Assembly (NCBI GenBank): GCA_937923365.1
Contig: CALAIJ010000096.1
Span: forward strand, 1 to 16,207
DNA length: 16,207 nt
DNA from: an uncultured Sulfitobacter sp.
GTDB taxonomy: Bacteria > Pseudomonadota > Alphaproteobacteria > Rhodobacterales > Rhodobacteraceae
Direction of reading: 5' to 3'
Part shown: positions 1 through 7,617 of the stretch, piece after piece
Position numbering within the stretch: position 1 is the first letter of the stretch
How the letters are laid out: each line of letters begins with the position of its first letter
Program-made: the position numbers and the translations under genes
The notes under the pieces: model-generated
Databases searched by the model: none
What the model was told of the DNA's origin: nothing
What the model saw: only the letters and a program-made list of their open reading frames with translations

Positions 1-212
1 ATATGGCGGAAGGGCATTATGCGGATGTGCTGGCCTTCTACGGCACGGACCTAGGCAGCCGCGTCGCGCGCAAGCATTTGGGCTGGTACATGGATGTGGC
101 CGACACGCCGCCCGCGCCGCGGCGCGCCGTGCTGACCTGCAAAGACCCCATGGCAGTTCCCGCATTGTTGCGCCGCGCGCTGACATCAGAGCCTGCGCAG
201 GCCGCCGCATGA
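1..212 (+). CDS. dusB: tRNA-dihydrouridine synthase DusB, C-terminal end (5' end outside window)
   Basis: About 70 codons are visible, in the frame that reads ATG at position 3; that ATG is internal and the gene enters from the left edge. The visible part carries the C-terminal DusB/NifR3 pattern: an HY, then FYG, then an arginine-rich ARKHLGWY stretch that belongs to the tRNA-binding helical domain. The FMN-binding barrel and catalytic Cys lie upstream of the window. DusB enzymes reduce specific uridines in the tRNA D-loop to dihydrouridine with FMN and NADPH. The stop TGA (210-212) overlaps the ntrB start as ATGA, so translation is probably coupled. The same order (nifR3-ntrB-ntrC) is known as an operon in Rhodobacter capsulatus. 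The identification rests on the C-terminal motif plus this context. Confidence 0.88.
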   Translation, partial: MAEGHYADVLAFYGTDLGSRVARKHLGWYMDVADTPPAPRRAVLTCKDPMAVPALLRRALTSEPAQAAA

Positions 213-1273
213 TGTCTGATCGAACCATATGGGCGTCCTTGCCCGTACCTGCGGTGATGATCGCGGACGACGATACCATTGTGGACATCAATCCCGCCGC
301 CGAAGGGTTCCTGAACGCCTCTACCAAGACGATCAGGGGCACGCCTGTCTGGGACCTGCTGGCAATTGACTATCCGTTGGAGGAGGCCTTTGCCCGCGCC
401 CGCGCCGAGCAGACACCGCTTTTTGTGAACGATGTGGACGTAGGCTCGGGCATGCGCGCGCCTTTGCAATGTGCTTTGCAGATCGCCCCCGTGGCAGGGT
501 TTGAAGACCGGATGCTGATGATGATCTCGCCGCGTGAACTTGCGGGACGCATGACGCAGAACCACACGGTCAAATCCGCCGCCAAGTCCGCCATTGGCAT
601 GGCAGAGATGTTGGCCCACGAGATCAAGAATCCGCTGGCGGGCATCACAGGTGCGGCACAATTGTTGTCGATGAACCTGCATGCGGACGATCTGGAACTG
701 ACTGACCTGATCGTCACAGAAAGCCGCCGCATCGTGAAACTGCTGGAGCAGGTGGAGCAGTTCGGCAATCTGACCACGCCAGAGCGCGCAGCGGTCAATC
801 TTCACGATGTGCTGGATCGTGCGCGCCGCTCTGCGCAACTGGGTTTTGGTGCCCAGATGACCATTGAAGAAGTCTACGACCCGTCTTTGCCGCAGGCCTT
901 GGGCGACAAGGACCAGTTGATGCAAGTGGTGCTGAACCTGCTGCGCAATGCCTCCGAAGCGGCAGGCGAGAGCGGCGGCAAGATCCGTCTGCGGACGTTC
1001 TTTGAGCATTCCTTCCGCCTGCGCCGCGCGGACGGGTCGGGCCACTCACTGCCCCTACAGATCGAGATCACGGATGACGGTCCGGGTCTGCCCGAGGCCA
1101 TCAAGGACGATGTTTTTGACCCGTTCGTGTCAGGCCGCGAGAACGGCACGGGGCTGGGGCTGGCGCTCGTCTCCAAGATCATATCCGAACATGACGGCTG
1201 GATTTCGGTCACATCCGTGCCCGGCAAGACGACTTTCCGCATTTCGCTGCCGCGCGCAGATCGCACGCATTAA
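209..1273 (+). CDS. ntrB: Nitrogen regulation sensor histidine kinase/phosphatase NtrB (GlnL)
   Basis: A 354-residue cytosolic kinase with no membrane segments. Residues 1-110 fit a PAS sensor domain. The H-box has the phospho-accepting His137 in AHEIKNPLAG. The ATPase domain shows the N-box (Asn247 in LLRNASEA), the G1 box DDGPGLP (289-295), the F-box FDPFVSGR (303-310) and the G2 box GTGLGLAL (313-320). A Phe/Arg-rich insert at about 264-284 lies between the N- and G1-boxes. In this family NtrB phosphorylates NtrC when nitrogen is limiting and dephosphorylates it when PII (GlnB) signals sufficiency. The start ATG at 209 overlaps the dusB stop; a second ATG follows at once (MM), so either could be used. 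ntrC starts 12 bases after the stop. Confidence 0.95.
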   Translation: MMSDRTIWASLPVPAVMIADDDTIVDINPAAEGFLNASTKTIRGTPVWDLLAIDYPLEEAFARARAEQTPLFVNDVDVGSGMRAPLQCALQIAPVAGFEDRMLMMISPRELAGRMTQNHTVKSAAKSAIGMAEMLAHEIKNPLAGITGAAQLLSMNLHADDLELTDLIVTESRRIVKLLEQVEQFGNLTTPERAAVNLHDVLDRARRSAQLGFGAQMTIEEVYDPSLPQALGDKDQLMQVVLNLLRNASEAAGESGGKIRLRTFFEHSFRLRRADGSGHSLPLQIEITDDGPGLPEAIKDDVFDPFVSGRENGTGLGLALVSKIISEHDGWISVTSVPGKTTFRISLPRADRTH

Positions 1274-1285
1274 GGAGATAACACC

Positions 1286-2650
1286 ATGGACGGCACCATT
1301 CTGGTTGCAGACGATGACCGCACCATTCGCACAGTTCTGACGCAGGCACTGACGCGGGCAGGGTGCAAAGTGCATGCGACCTCCAGCCTGACCACGCTGA
1401 TGCGTTGGGTCGCCGAAGGGCGCGGGGATGCGGTCATCACGGATGTGATGATGCCGGATGGCAACGGGTTGGAGATGTTGCCCAAGATTGCCGAAGACCG
1501 CCCGCACTTGCCTGTCATTGTGATCTCTGCCCAGAACACGATCATGACGGCGATCAAGGCAACCGAAGCCGACGCGTTCGATTACCTGCCCAAGCCTTTT
1601 GACCTGCCGGATCTGATGAAACGCACAGCACGTGCGCTGGAACAGGGCGCAGGCCCCCGTGCGGCCACCCCCGCCACGGAACAAGACCGCGATGACCTGC
1701 CGATGGTCGGGCGGACCCCTGTGATGCAGTCGCTGTACCGCGTGGTGGCGCGATTGATGAACACCGATCTGCCCGTGTTGATCTGGGGCGAAAGTGGCAC
1801 CGGAAAGTCGCTGATTGCGCGGGCCATTCACGACTTCTCTGATCGGCGCACCTTGCCTTTTGTCACCGTTACAGGCGCGGAGCTGGCGGACATCGAAGGG
1901 CCCGCCAAAGTGCTGGCCCGGGTGCGCGGGGGCACCCTGCTGATTGATGAAATCGGTGATATCCCGCAAGAGGTCCAGGCCCGCATTGCCCGGATGATGG
2001 ATGCTTCATCCGAGGATGCGCCGCGCTTTCTGGCCACCAGTCAAAGTGATCTGGCCGCTGCGATGGATCAGGGCAAGCTGCGCAGTGACCTGTATTACCG
2101 CCTCTCGGGGGCGACGCTGAATGTGCCCGCCTTACGCGACAGGGTAGAGGACATTCCGCTGCTGACCGAGCATTTCCTGACCAGGGCGGAGCGGCCCAGC
2201 GACGGGGTGCTGACCTTGTCGGCACCTGCGGCAAAGCTCTTTGCCAACTACACATGGCCTGGAAACGTGCGCCAGCTGGAGCACGTGGTGCGCCAGTTGA
2301 CCCTGACCAGCCGCGCCTCCGAAATCTCGCTGGCCGAAGCCGAGAATGTGCTGGGCACGCTGCCCCATCCCGAACCTTTGCAAACCCAAGCCGGCACCGA
2401 GCGCCTTGGGGCCTCTGTGGAGCGGCATTTGCGGCGCTATTTCGACCTGCACAGTGGTGTGCTGCCGCCCGCCGGGCTTTACACCCGGATCCTGCGCGAA
2501 GTCGAAGCACCGCTCATTGAAATTGCGCTTGCCGCGACGGCCGGAAATCAGGCGAAATGCGCCGATCTTTTGGGCATCAACCGCAATACTTTGCGCAAGA
2601 AGATACTCGATCTAGATATAGAGGTGACACGGGGACGCAAAATGATGTAA
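1286..2650 (+). CDS. ntrC: Nitrogen response regulator NtrC, lacking the GAFTGA loop
   Basis: A 454-residue response regulator preceded by a good GGAG ribosome site at 1274-1277. The receiver domain (1-120) has acidic residues D10/D11, phospho-acceptor Asp53, Ser81 and Lys103. The AAA+ domain has Walker A GESGTGKS (168-175), Walker B LLIDEIGD (218-225) and arginine-finger candidates R266/R272. A C-terminal Fis-type helix-turn-helix lies at about 421-440. Between [10 protein letters not shown] (191-200) and [10 protein letters not shown] (214-223) only a short linker remains: the L1 loop carrying GAFTGA, which contacts sigma-54 in enterobacterial NtrC, is deleted. Sensor I is also atypical (FLATSQSDL). 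R. capsulatus NtrC is known to lack this loop and to activate RNA polymerase with the housekeeping sigma factor; the same is inferred here. Targets should be nitrogen-assimilation promoters. Confidence 0.95.
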   Translation: MDGTILVADDDRTIRTVLTQALTRAGCKVHATSSLTTLMRWVAEGRGDAVITDVMMPDGNGLEMLPKIAEDRPHLPVIVISAQNTIMTAIKATEADAFDYLPKPFDLPDLMKRTARALEQGAGPRAATPATEQDRDDLPMVGRTPVMQSLYRVVARLMNTDLPVLIWGESGTGKSLIARAIHDFSDRRTLPFVTVTGAELADIEGPAKVLARVRGGTLLIDEIGDIPQEVQARIARMMDASSEDAPRFLATSQSDLAAAMDQGKLRSDLYYRLSGATLNVPALRDRVEDIPLLTEHFLTRAERPSDGVLTLSAPAAKLFANYTWPGNVRQLEHVVRQLTLTSRASEISLAEAENVLGTLPHPEPLQTQAGTERLGASVERHLRRYFDLHSGVLPPAGLYTRILREVEAPLIEIALAATAGNQAKCADLLGINRNTLRKKILDLDIEVTRGRKMM

Positions 2651-2751
2651 AAGCGCCACATAACCGTGGCCATCTTGCTTCACGCAGGATCAGGACCACA
2701 AAAATGGGCGGTTGATGCGGAAACGCATCACATCATCGGTGAGGGCGGCGG
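2651..2751 (+). promoter_or_regulatory. ntrC-ntrY intergenic region with a GAAA-tetraloop hairpin in the ntrY leader
   Basis: Just after the ntrC stop a short inverted repeat, GCCAC (2655-2659) and GTGGC (2666-2670), could form a weak hairpin without a clear T-run. Further on, TGATGCG (2713-2719) and CGCATCA (2724-2730) form a perfect 7-bp stem closed by the tetraloop GAAA. No T-run follows, so this does not look like a terminator. It ends 10 bases before the GAGG ribosome site (2741-2744) and 21 bases before the ntrY GTG, so it would lie in the ntrY leader. A regulatory role is inference. I see no confident promoter boxes. Confidence 0.4.
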
Positions 2752-4998
2752 GTGGCAACCCTGTCACGTAAATTTTCCCTAGAGCGGCTGGGGCGTCTAC
2801 GGCGTTTGCGCCGCGTGCGCACCTTTGTGACCCTCGGTGTGGTGATGCTGGGGCCGTTGCTGGCGCTGGCGACCTACCTCATTCTTGGGCCCTTGGGGGA
2901 AGGGTCAAACACGCCTGCGCTGCGTCTTATCCTGCTGGCTGATCTGGTCTATGTGCTGCTGGTGGCGGCTTTGGTGCTGGCGCAGGTGGCGCGTCTGGTG
3001 GCTGCACGGCGGGCGAAATCCGCAGGGTCGCGCCTGCACCTGCGGCTGACCGGAGTCTTTGCCTTGATGGCGCTTATCCCCACAGTCAGCGTTGCGGTTT
3101 TTGCGGGCCTGACGATCAATGTCGGCCTTGAGGGGTGGTTTTCGGACCGGGTGCGCGGGGTCGTCGAAAACTCCCTGACCGCCGCACAAGCTTACGAGAG
3201 CCAGCAACGCAGCGACCTGCGCGCAGACGCCCTGTCGCTGGCGCGGGGCATGGACACGGCGCGCAATCAGGGTATTTCACTGAGCGATAGTGAGCTGCTC
3301 AGCGAAGGGCAGCGCCAGATCCAGCGCGGGCTGCGCGAAGCCTATCTTATTGATGGTACGGCGCAAATTCGCGCCCGTGGCACGCGCTCATATCTCTTTG
3401 ACTACGAGCCGCCCTCGGCCGCCGACATTGAACTGGCCAATGAGGAAGGCCTGCAGATCATTGATGACTGGCCCAACAACGAATTTCGCGCGCTGGTGCC
3501 GATGCAGGCGTCGCTGGACCGCTATCTCTATGTCAGCCGCGATGTGGATGGCAAAATCCTGTCCTTGCTTGATGAAACCGCCGAAACCGCACGGCTTTAT
3601 CAGCAGCTTGAGGCGGATCGCGGGCGGCTCTTGTTTGAATTTGGTCTGCTTTATATCGGATTTGCCCTGATCCTGATCCTTGCGGCGGTCTGGCTGGGTC
3701 TGTGGTTTGCCGAACGCCTGTCGGGGCCTGTAGGCCGTCTGACAGGGGCTGCACAACAGGTCGGGGCGGGTGATCTGAACGTGCGGGTTCGCGAAGAAGA
3801 TGGCGATGACGAGATCGCGATGCTGGGCCGCTACTTTAACCAGATGACGCGCCAGTTGCATGGGCAGCGCGAGACCTTGCTGGACAACAACCGCCAGATT
3901 GAACGCCGTCGTCGCCTGTTCGATTCGGTGCTGTCCTCTGTGACCTCCGGTGTGGTGGGGCTGGACCCCGAAGGCCGCGTGACCTTCGTGAACCGCTCGG
4001 CCATGCGCCTGCTGGACTGGTCGGAAGAGCAACAGTCCTTGGCGCTTTCCGTGGCGGTGCCCGAATTTACGCCGCTTTTTGACACGCTGACAAAGGGCCC
4101 GGGCGAAGTGGCGCAGGGCGAGGTCAAAGTGTCCCGCCAGGGCGCGCAGGAAAATCTGCTGGTGCGCATGGCCACGCGCCGCACCGATGACGGGCGGCTT
4201 GAAGGCTACGTGGTGGCCTTTGACGATGTGACCGATCTGGTCAGCGCACAGCGGATGGCCGCATGGGGCGACGTGGCGCGGCGCATCGCCCATGAGATCA
4301 AGAACCCGCTGACGCCGATCCAACTGTCCGCTGAGCGGATCAAACGGAAGTTTGGCCGCAACATGGAAGGCGAGGACGCCGAGAAGCTGGACCAGATGAC
4401 CGGTGTTATCATCCGCCAGACCGGGGACTTGCGGCGGATTGTTGATGAATTCTCCAAATTCGCCCGCATGCCCGAGCCTGAAACCTCTGCGCAGGACCTG
4501 ACGCAATTGTTGCGCGATGCGGTGTTCCTGCAGCAGGCAGGCCAGCCCGATGTCAAGATCACAGCAGACCTGCCTAAAGAACCCGTGATGGCCGAAGTTG
4601 ACGCGACAATGATCTCTCAGGCGCTTACAAACCTGATTAAGAACGCCGGAGAAGCCATTGAAACCTTGAAGGAAAAGGGCGCGCCCGACGATCTGAAGCC
4701 GCAAGTGCAGGTCACCCTGACGTCAGATGCGTCCCGCGCAAGGATCACGATTGCAGACAATGGCATCGGCCTGCCGGAAGACCGCGCGCGGCTGTTCGAG
4801 CCTTACGTGACCACCCGCAGCGAAGGCACAGGCCTTGGCTTGCCCATCGTCAAAAAGATCATCGAGGAACATGGCGGCACGCTTACCCTCGACAACGCGG
4901 CCCCCTTCAAGGGTCAAACACATTTCGGGGCGATGGCCATCATCACCCTGCCAACACCCCCCATATCCAGCACCCCAGACAGTGGAGATGACCCATGA
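2752..4998 (+). CDS. ntrY: Membrane sensor histidine kinase NtrY
   Basis: A 748-residue kinase. Transmembrane segments lie at about 24-46, 57-82 and 97-122. A predicted extracytoplasmic region (about 123-293) leads to a fourth segment (294-318), a HAMP linker (319-372), a PAS domain (about 385-495) and the kinase core. His514 is in the H-box HEIKNPLTP, Asn631 in the N-box, DNGIGLP at 669-675 is the G1 box, and GTGLGLP at 692-698 the G2 box. The start is GTG at 2752, with GAGG at 2741-2744. An in-frame TGA at 2740-2742 rules out any longer start. NtrY is the usual partner of NtrX and has been linked in alphaproteobacteria to nitrogen, redox and envelope responses; the signal sensed here cannot be read from sequence. 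The stop overlaps the ntrX start. Confidence 0.95.
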   Translation: MATLSRKFSLERLGRLRRLRRVRTFVTLGVVMLGPLLALATYLILGPLGEGSNTPALRLILLADLVYVLLVAALVLAQVARLVAARRAKSAGSRLHLRLTGVFALMALIPTVSVAVFAGLTINVGLEGWFSDRVRGVVENSLTAAQAYESQQRSDLRADALSLARGMDTARNQGISLSDSELLSEGQRQIQRGLREAYLIDGTAQIRARGTRSYLFDYEPPSAADIELANEEGLQIIDDWPNNEFRALVPMQASLDRYLYVSRDVDGKILSLLDETAETARLYQQLEADRGRLLFEFGLLYIGFALILILAAVWLGLWFAERLSGPVGRLTGAAQQVGAGDLNVRVREEDGDDEIAMLGRYFNQMTRQLHGQRETLLDNNRQIERRRRLFDSVLSSVTSGVVGLDPEGRVTFVNRSAMRLLDWSEEQQSLALSVAVPEFTPLFDTLTKGPGEVAQGEVKVSRQGAQENLLVRMATRRTDDGRLEGYVVAFDDVTDLVSAQRMAAWGDVARRIAHEIKNPLTPIQLSAERIKRKFGRNMEGEDAEKLDQMTGVIIRQTGDLRRIVDEFSKFARMPEPETSAQDLTQLLRDAVFLQQAGQPDVKITADLPKEPVMAEVDATMISQALTNLIKNAGEAIETLKEKGAPDDLKPQVQVTLTSDASRARITIADNGIGLPEDRARLFEPYVTTRSEGTGLGLPIVKKIIEEHGGTLTLDNAAPFKGQTHFGAMAIITLPTPPISSTPDSGDDP

Positions 4999-6407
4999 GT
5001 GACATCCTGATCGTCGACGACGAACGCGACATCCGAGAGCTGATTTCAGATATTCTGGAGGACGAAGGCTTTGCCACGCGGCTCGCCGGAAACTCTGATG
5101 ACGCGATGGCTGCCATTAACCAAGAAGCGCCTGCGCTGATGATCCTCGACATCTGGCTCAAGGACAGCCGGATGGACGGGATCGATATCCTCAAGGCCAC
5201 CAAACGCGACAATCCGGACGTGCCAGTGGTGATCATCTCGGGCCACGGCAATATCGAGATTGCGGTCGCCGCGATCAAACAGGGTGCATATGATTTCATC
5301 GAAAAGCCCTTTAATATTGACCAGTTGCTGGTGGTCATCCGGCGGGCCATGGAGACATCTCGTCTGCGGCGCGAAAACCAGACGCTGAAGCGGCGCGATG
5401 TGTCCAGTTCCGAAATGCTGGGGCAATCGGCGGCGTTCAAAGGGCTGGTCGGGCAACTTGACAAGGTCACCAAATCCAACGGGCGCGTCATGCTGACAGG
5501 GCCTGCGGGGTCAGGCAAGGAGGTGGCCGCGCGCTATATCCACGCCCATTCCAACCGTGCGTCAGCGCCCTTTGTCACGGTCAATTGCGCAGGGGTAGAG
5601 CCTGACCGCATGGAAGAGGTCCTCTTCGGGCGTGAAGGGACGGAGCGGGGCGTCGAGCCGGGCCTGCTGGAGCAGGCCCATGGCGGCGTTATCTACTTTG
5701 ACGAGGTCGCAGACATGCCACTTGGGACCCAATCCAAAATCCTTCGGGTGCTGGTGGATCAGCAGTTCACCCGCGTCGGCGGCAATGACAAAGTGCGCGT
5801 CGATCTGCGGGTCATATCAAGTACAAACAAGGACCTGGACGCCGCTATTAAGGCCGAAACCTTCCGCGAGGAGCTGTTTCACCGCCTGAATGTCGTACCC
5901 ATCGACGTGCCGTCCCTTGAGGATCGCCGCGAAGATATCCCGCTGTTGGCAGAGCATTTCATCGCCGAATGCAACGCCAGCCAAGGCCTGCCGCTGCGAG
6001 ACCTGAGCGATGACGCGGTCGCTTTGATGCAAACGATGATCTGGCCCGGCAATGTGCGCCAGTTGAAGAACCTGATCGAGCGTGTCCTTATTCTGGGCGA
6101 CGGCACGGGCCCGATCGAGGCCCGTGAACTGCCCGGTGAAGAAGATAACGGCGAAGATGATGGCCGCGTCGTGCTCTCTGGTGCGCTGGCGACCTTGCCG
6201 CTGCGCGAGGCACGTGAGGCCTTTGAGCGTGAGTATCTTCTGACACAGATCAACCGTTTTGGCGGTAATATCAGCCGCACGGCGAACTTTGTGGGGATGG
6301 AGCGGTCGGCCTTGCACCGCAAGCTCAAGTCCCTGGGCGTGGTCACATCGGCCAAGGCAGGTGTCCGCGTGGCCCATGTAGACGATGACGCCGAAGCAGA
6401 GGGCTAA
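4995..6407 (+). CDS. ntrX: Response regulator NtrX (AAA+ family, GAFTGA replaced)
   Basis: A 470-residue regulator whose ATG overlaps the ntrY stop (ATGA), so the pair is probably translationally coupled. The receiver domain has DDE (8-10), phospho-acceptor Asp52 and Lys104. The AAA+ domain has Walker A GPAGSGKE (169-176), Walker B VIYFDEVAD (232-240), WPGNVRQL (350-357) and finger arginines R291/R297. A Fis-like helix-turn-helix lies at about 424-445, followed by an acidic tail ending DDDAEAEG. Where sigma-54 activators have GAFTGA, this protein reads GTERGV (215-220), so it is unlikely to drive sigma-54 directly. Absence of GAFTGA has been noted in other alphaproteobacterial NtrX proteins. 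Terminator-like hairpins follow the gene, which is therefore probably the last of its transcript. Confidence 0.95.
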   Translation: MSDILIVDDERDIRELISDILEDEGFATRLAGNSDDAMAAINQEAPALMILDIWLKDSRMDGIDILKATKRDNPDVPVVIISGHGNIEIAVAAIKQGAYDFIEKPFNIDQLLVVIRRAMETSRLRRENQTLKRRDVSSSEMLGQSAAFKGLVGQLDKVTKSNGRVMLTGPAGSGKEVAARYIHAHSNRASAPFVTVNCAGVEPDRMEEVLFGREGTERGVEPGLLEQAHGGVIYFDEVADMPLGTQSKILRVLVDQQFTRVGGNDKVRVDLRVISSTNKDLDAAIKAETFREELFHRLNVVPIDVPSLEDRREDIPLLAEHFIAECNASQGLPLRDLSDDAVALMQTMIWPGNVRQLKNLIERVLILGDGTGPIEARELPGEEDNGEDDGRVVLSGALATLPLREAREAFEREYLLTQINRFGGNISRTANFVGMERSALHRKLKSLGVVTSAKAGVRVAHVDDDAEAEG

Positions 6408-6419
6408 CCCGCTCTTTTT
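6398..6419 (+). terminator. Candidate rho-independent terminator at the ntrX stop
   Basis: AGAGGG (6398-6403) can pair with CCC (6408-6410) and TCT (6413-6415), with a two-base GC bulge. The loop holds the last bases of the ntrX TAA. Five T residues (6415-6419) follow or overlap the stem end. The stem is short and interrupted, so strength is uncertain, but the position right at the gene end favours a terminator. Confidence 0.45.
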
Positions 6420-6436
6420 CTGGCCCTAATATTCCC

Positions 6437-6472
6437 GGGAGCGCGCGGGCTGGCCCTCGCTCCCTACGTTTT
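6437..6472 (+). terminator. Candidate terminator hairpin between convergent ntrX and the NTF2-like gene
   Basis: GGGAGCG (6437-6443) and CGCTCCC (6458-6464) form a perfect 7-bp GC-rich stem. The 14-base loop can fold further (GGC with GCC). TTTT follows at 6469-6472 on the plus strand after four other bases. It lies between the ntrX stop (6407) and the convergent stop at 6471-6473. On the minus strand no T-run follows directly, so it would act mainly for ntrX. Confidence 0.5.
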
Positions 6473-7472
6473 AGGGGGCGCCAAGGTCGCTTAAGACATC
6501 GACACCCTGCATCAACAGGAAGTGCAGCATGTCGATGAACACCCAGTTCTCGGCCAGTTTGTCGCCGTCGCGGCGGTACATATCAACCACGCGCATGTCC
6601 GCGCGGATATTGTTGCCGGGGATGCCCATATAGCCGTTGTGGTTGGTCAGCGTCAGGTTGGGCCAGCCAAAGAAACCGCCATAATTTCCCTCGCCGATGC
6701 GGGCCAGATGGCCATTGAACACGCGGTCTTTCATAAGTTGCCGGAACGGCCCCTGATGTTGTTCGATGTAGCGATCAATTGTATACGTTGCGCCGATCCC
6801 TTCGGGACCCCACCACAGCATGTCTTCGTGCCAGTTCTCCGCCATCTCATCATGCGGGGAGTGGGTGTCGAGCGCCTTGTTGGCGGCAGTGATCGCCTTT
6901 GCCATGCGGTTGATCACGGCGAGTGTCTTGGCGCCTTCTGCAGGGTCATGCTCTGCCAGCAGGATCCCGTCGTGGGTCCGCGGGCCCGGCTGCACCAGAT
7001 GGGCTGCGGTTTGGTTGGGGAACCGCGTGATGCCTGCCTGCCGCATCAGATGCAGGATATCGCAGAAAAACGCGGTTTCCTTGATTTGGCCGTTTTCGAC
7101 GCGGTTGAATTCAGCATACCGCAGCATTGCAATCTTGCGGGTGGGCGGAATGTTCAGAAACGGGGCGTCAAACAGTCCCATCAGATGCCCCATCGAGCCG
7201 GTCCAGCAGGAGACCTGACCGTCAATCTCGTTTTCGCCCGCAAAAAAGATGTCCTCACGGCGCTGCACGGCGTCAAAACTTTCAAGGAACGGCTGCCAGA
7301 AGATGCCCGCGCCCTCAGGGCCGGTTTGCAGGTTGAACGGATGTACGCCACGCCAAATGGCATCCGGCGCCATATGCGTCCCAAGGATATCCACATTTGT
7401 TTCAGGTGTCGCAGTAGATAGGGCGGCATAATGCGCCTGCACGAGTGTTTTCGCATCTTGGAGGAGGGACAT
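6471..7472 (-). CDS. Tandem NTF2/SnoaL-like domain protein
   Basis: A 333-residue soluble protein with no signal peptide or membrane segment. It looks like two copies of an NTF2-like (SnoaL/polyketide-cyclase-type) fold. Copy one covers about 5-150, with MAPDAIWRGVHPFN near its start and FFCDILHLMRQAG (135-147) at its end. Copy two covers about 180-325, with HEDMLWWGPEGIG near its start and WVFIDMLHFLLMQG (310-323) at its end. The matching F-x-D-x-LH-x-L-x-x-x-G ends support internal duplication. NTF2-like proteins include small-molecule isomerases, cyclases and non-catalytic binders, so no substrate can be assigned. The start ATG at 7472 has no strong ribosome site. The gene opposes ntrX (63 bases between stops) and diverges from trkA. 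Family confidence is good; function is unknown. Confidence 0.82.
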   Translation of the reverse strand: MSLLQDAKTLVQAHYAALSTATPETNVDILGTHMAPDAIWRGVHPFNLQTGPEGAGIFWQPFLESFDAVQRREDIFFAGENEIDGQVSCWTGSMGHLMGLFDAPFLNIPPTRKIAMLRYAEFNRVENGQIKETAFFCDILHLMRQAGITRFPNQTAAHLVQPGPRTHDGILLAEHDPAEGAKTLAVINRMAKAITAANKALDTHSPHDEMAENWHEDMLWWGPEGIGATYTIDRYIEQHQGPFRQLMKDRVFNGHLARIGEGNYGGFFGWPNLTLTNHNGYMGIPGNNIRADMRVVDMYRRDGDKLAENWVFIDMLHFLLMQGVDVLSDLGAP

Positions 7473-7514
7473 GGGAAGATTCTTTTCTAGGTGTCTGGCG
7501 TAACGCTAGGGGAA

Positions 7515-7528
7515 TGCACACGTGTGCA
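7515..7528. promoter_or_regulatory. 14-bp perfect palindrome, candidate operator
   Basis: TGCACACGTGTGCA is its own reverse complement with no loop, the usual form of a site for a dimeric helix-turn-helix repressor rather than an RNA hairpin. It lies 42 bases upstream of the NTF2-like start on the minus strand and about 240 bases upstream of trkA. No regulator gene is nearby in this window. The operator role is inference from symmetry and position. Confidence 0.4.
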
Positions 7529-7544
7529 CCAGAGGATATCTGCA

Positions 7545-7561
7545 AAATCCATGATGGATTT
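7545..7561. repeat. Inverted repeat AAATCCA / TGGATTT
   Basis: AAATCCA (7545-7551), spacer TGA and TGGATTT (7555-7561) make a perfect 7-bp inverted repeat. It lies between the 14-bp palindrome and the GC-rich hairpins. It has no T-run and no known function. Confidence 0.5.
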
Positions 7562-7574
7562 AGCAAGGCAGGGA

Positions 7575-7617
7575 TTGGCTTGCCGAAGGGGCAAGCCAAA
7601 TGGAGGCTCTGCCTCCA
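7575..7617. repeat. Double hairpin, candidate dispersed intergenic palindromic element
   Basis: TTGGCTTGCC (7575-7584), loop GAAG and GGCAAGCCAA (7589-7598) form a perfect 10-bp stem. Two bases later TGGAGGC (7601-7607), loop TCT and GCCTCCA (7611-7617) form a second perfect stem. AACCTCCGGGAATATT and the palindrome TTCTGGCCAGAA follow. No T-run follows either stem and both lie upstream of two divergent genes, so a terminator is unlikely. The compact two-stem layout resembles REP-like intergenic elements. Similar GGAGGCTCTGCCTCC-type motifs are, from memory, common between genes in this family, which I cannot verify here. Confidence 0.55.

Noticed and set aside
38..1045. 335-codon minus-strand open frame across dusB/ntrB
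   Set aside because: Shadow of ntrB; it has no recognisable domain and no plausible ribosome site.
3388..4704. 438-codon open frame on the minus strand across ntrY
   Set aside because: It is a GC-driven antisense shadow of ntrY, full of His/Gln/Arg with no family motif, while the plus frame has all kinase boxes.
7575..7617. The two GC-rich hairpins as a transcription terminator
   Set aside because: No T-run follows on either strand and both flanking genes begin, not end, here.
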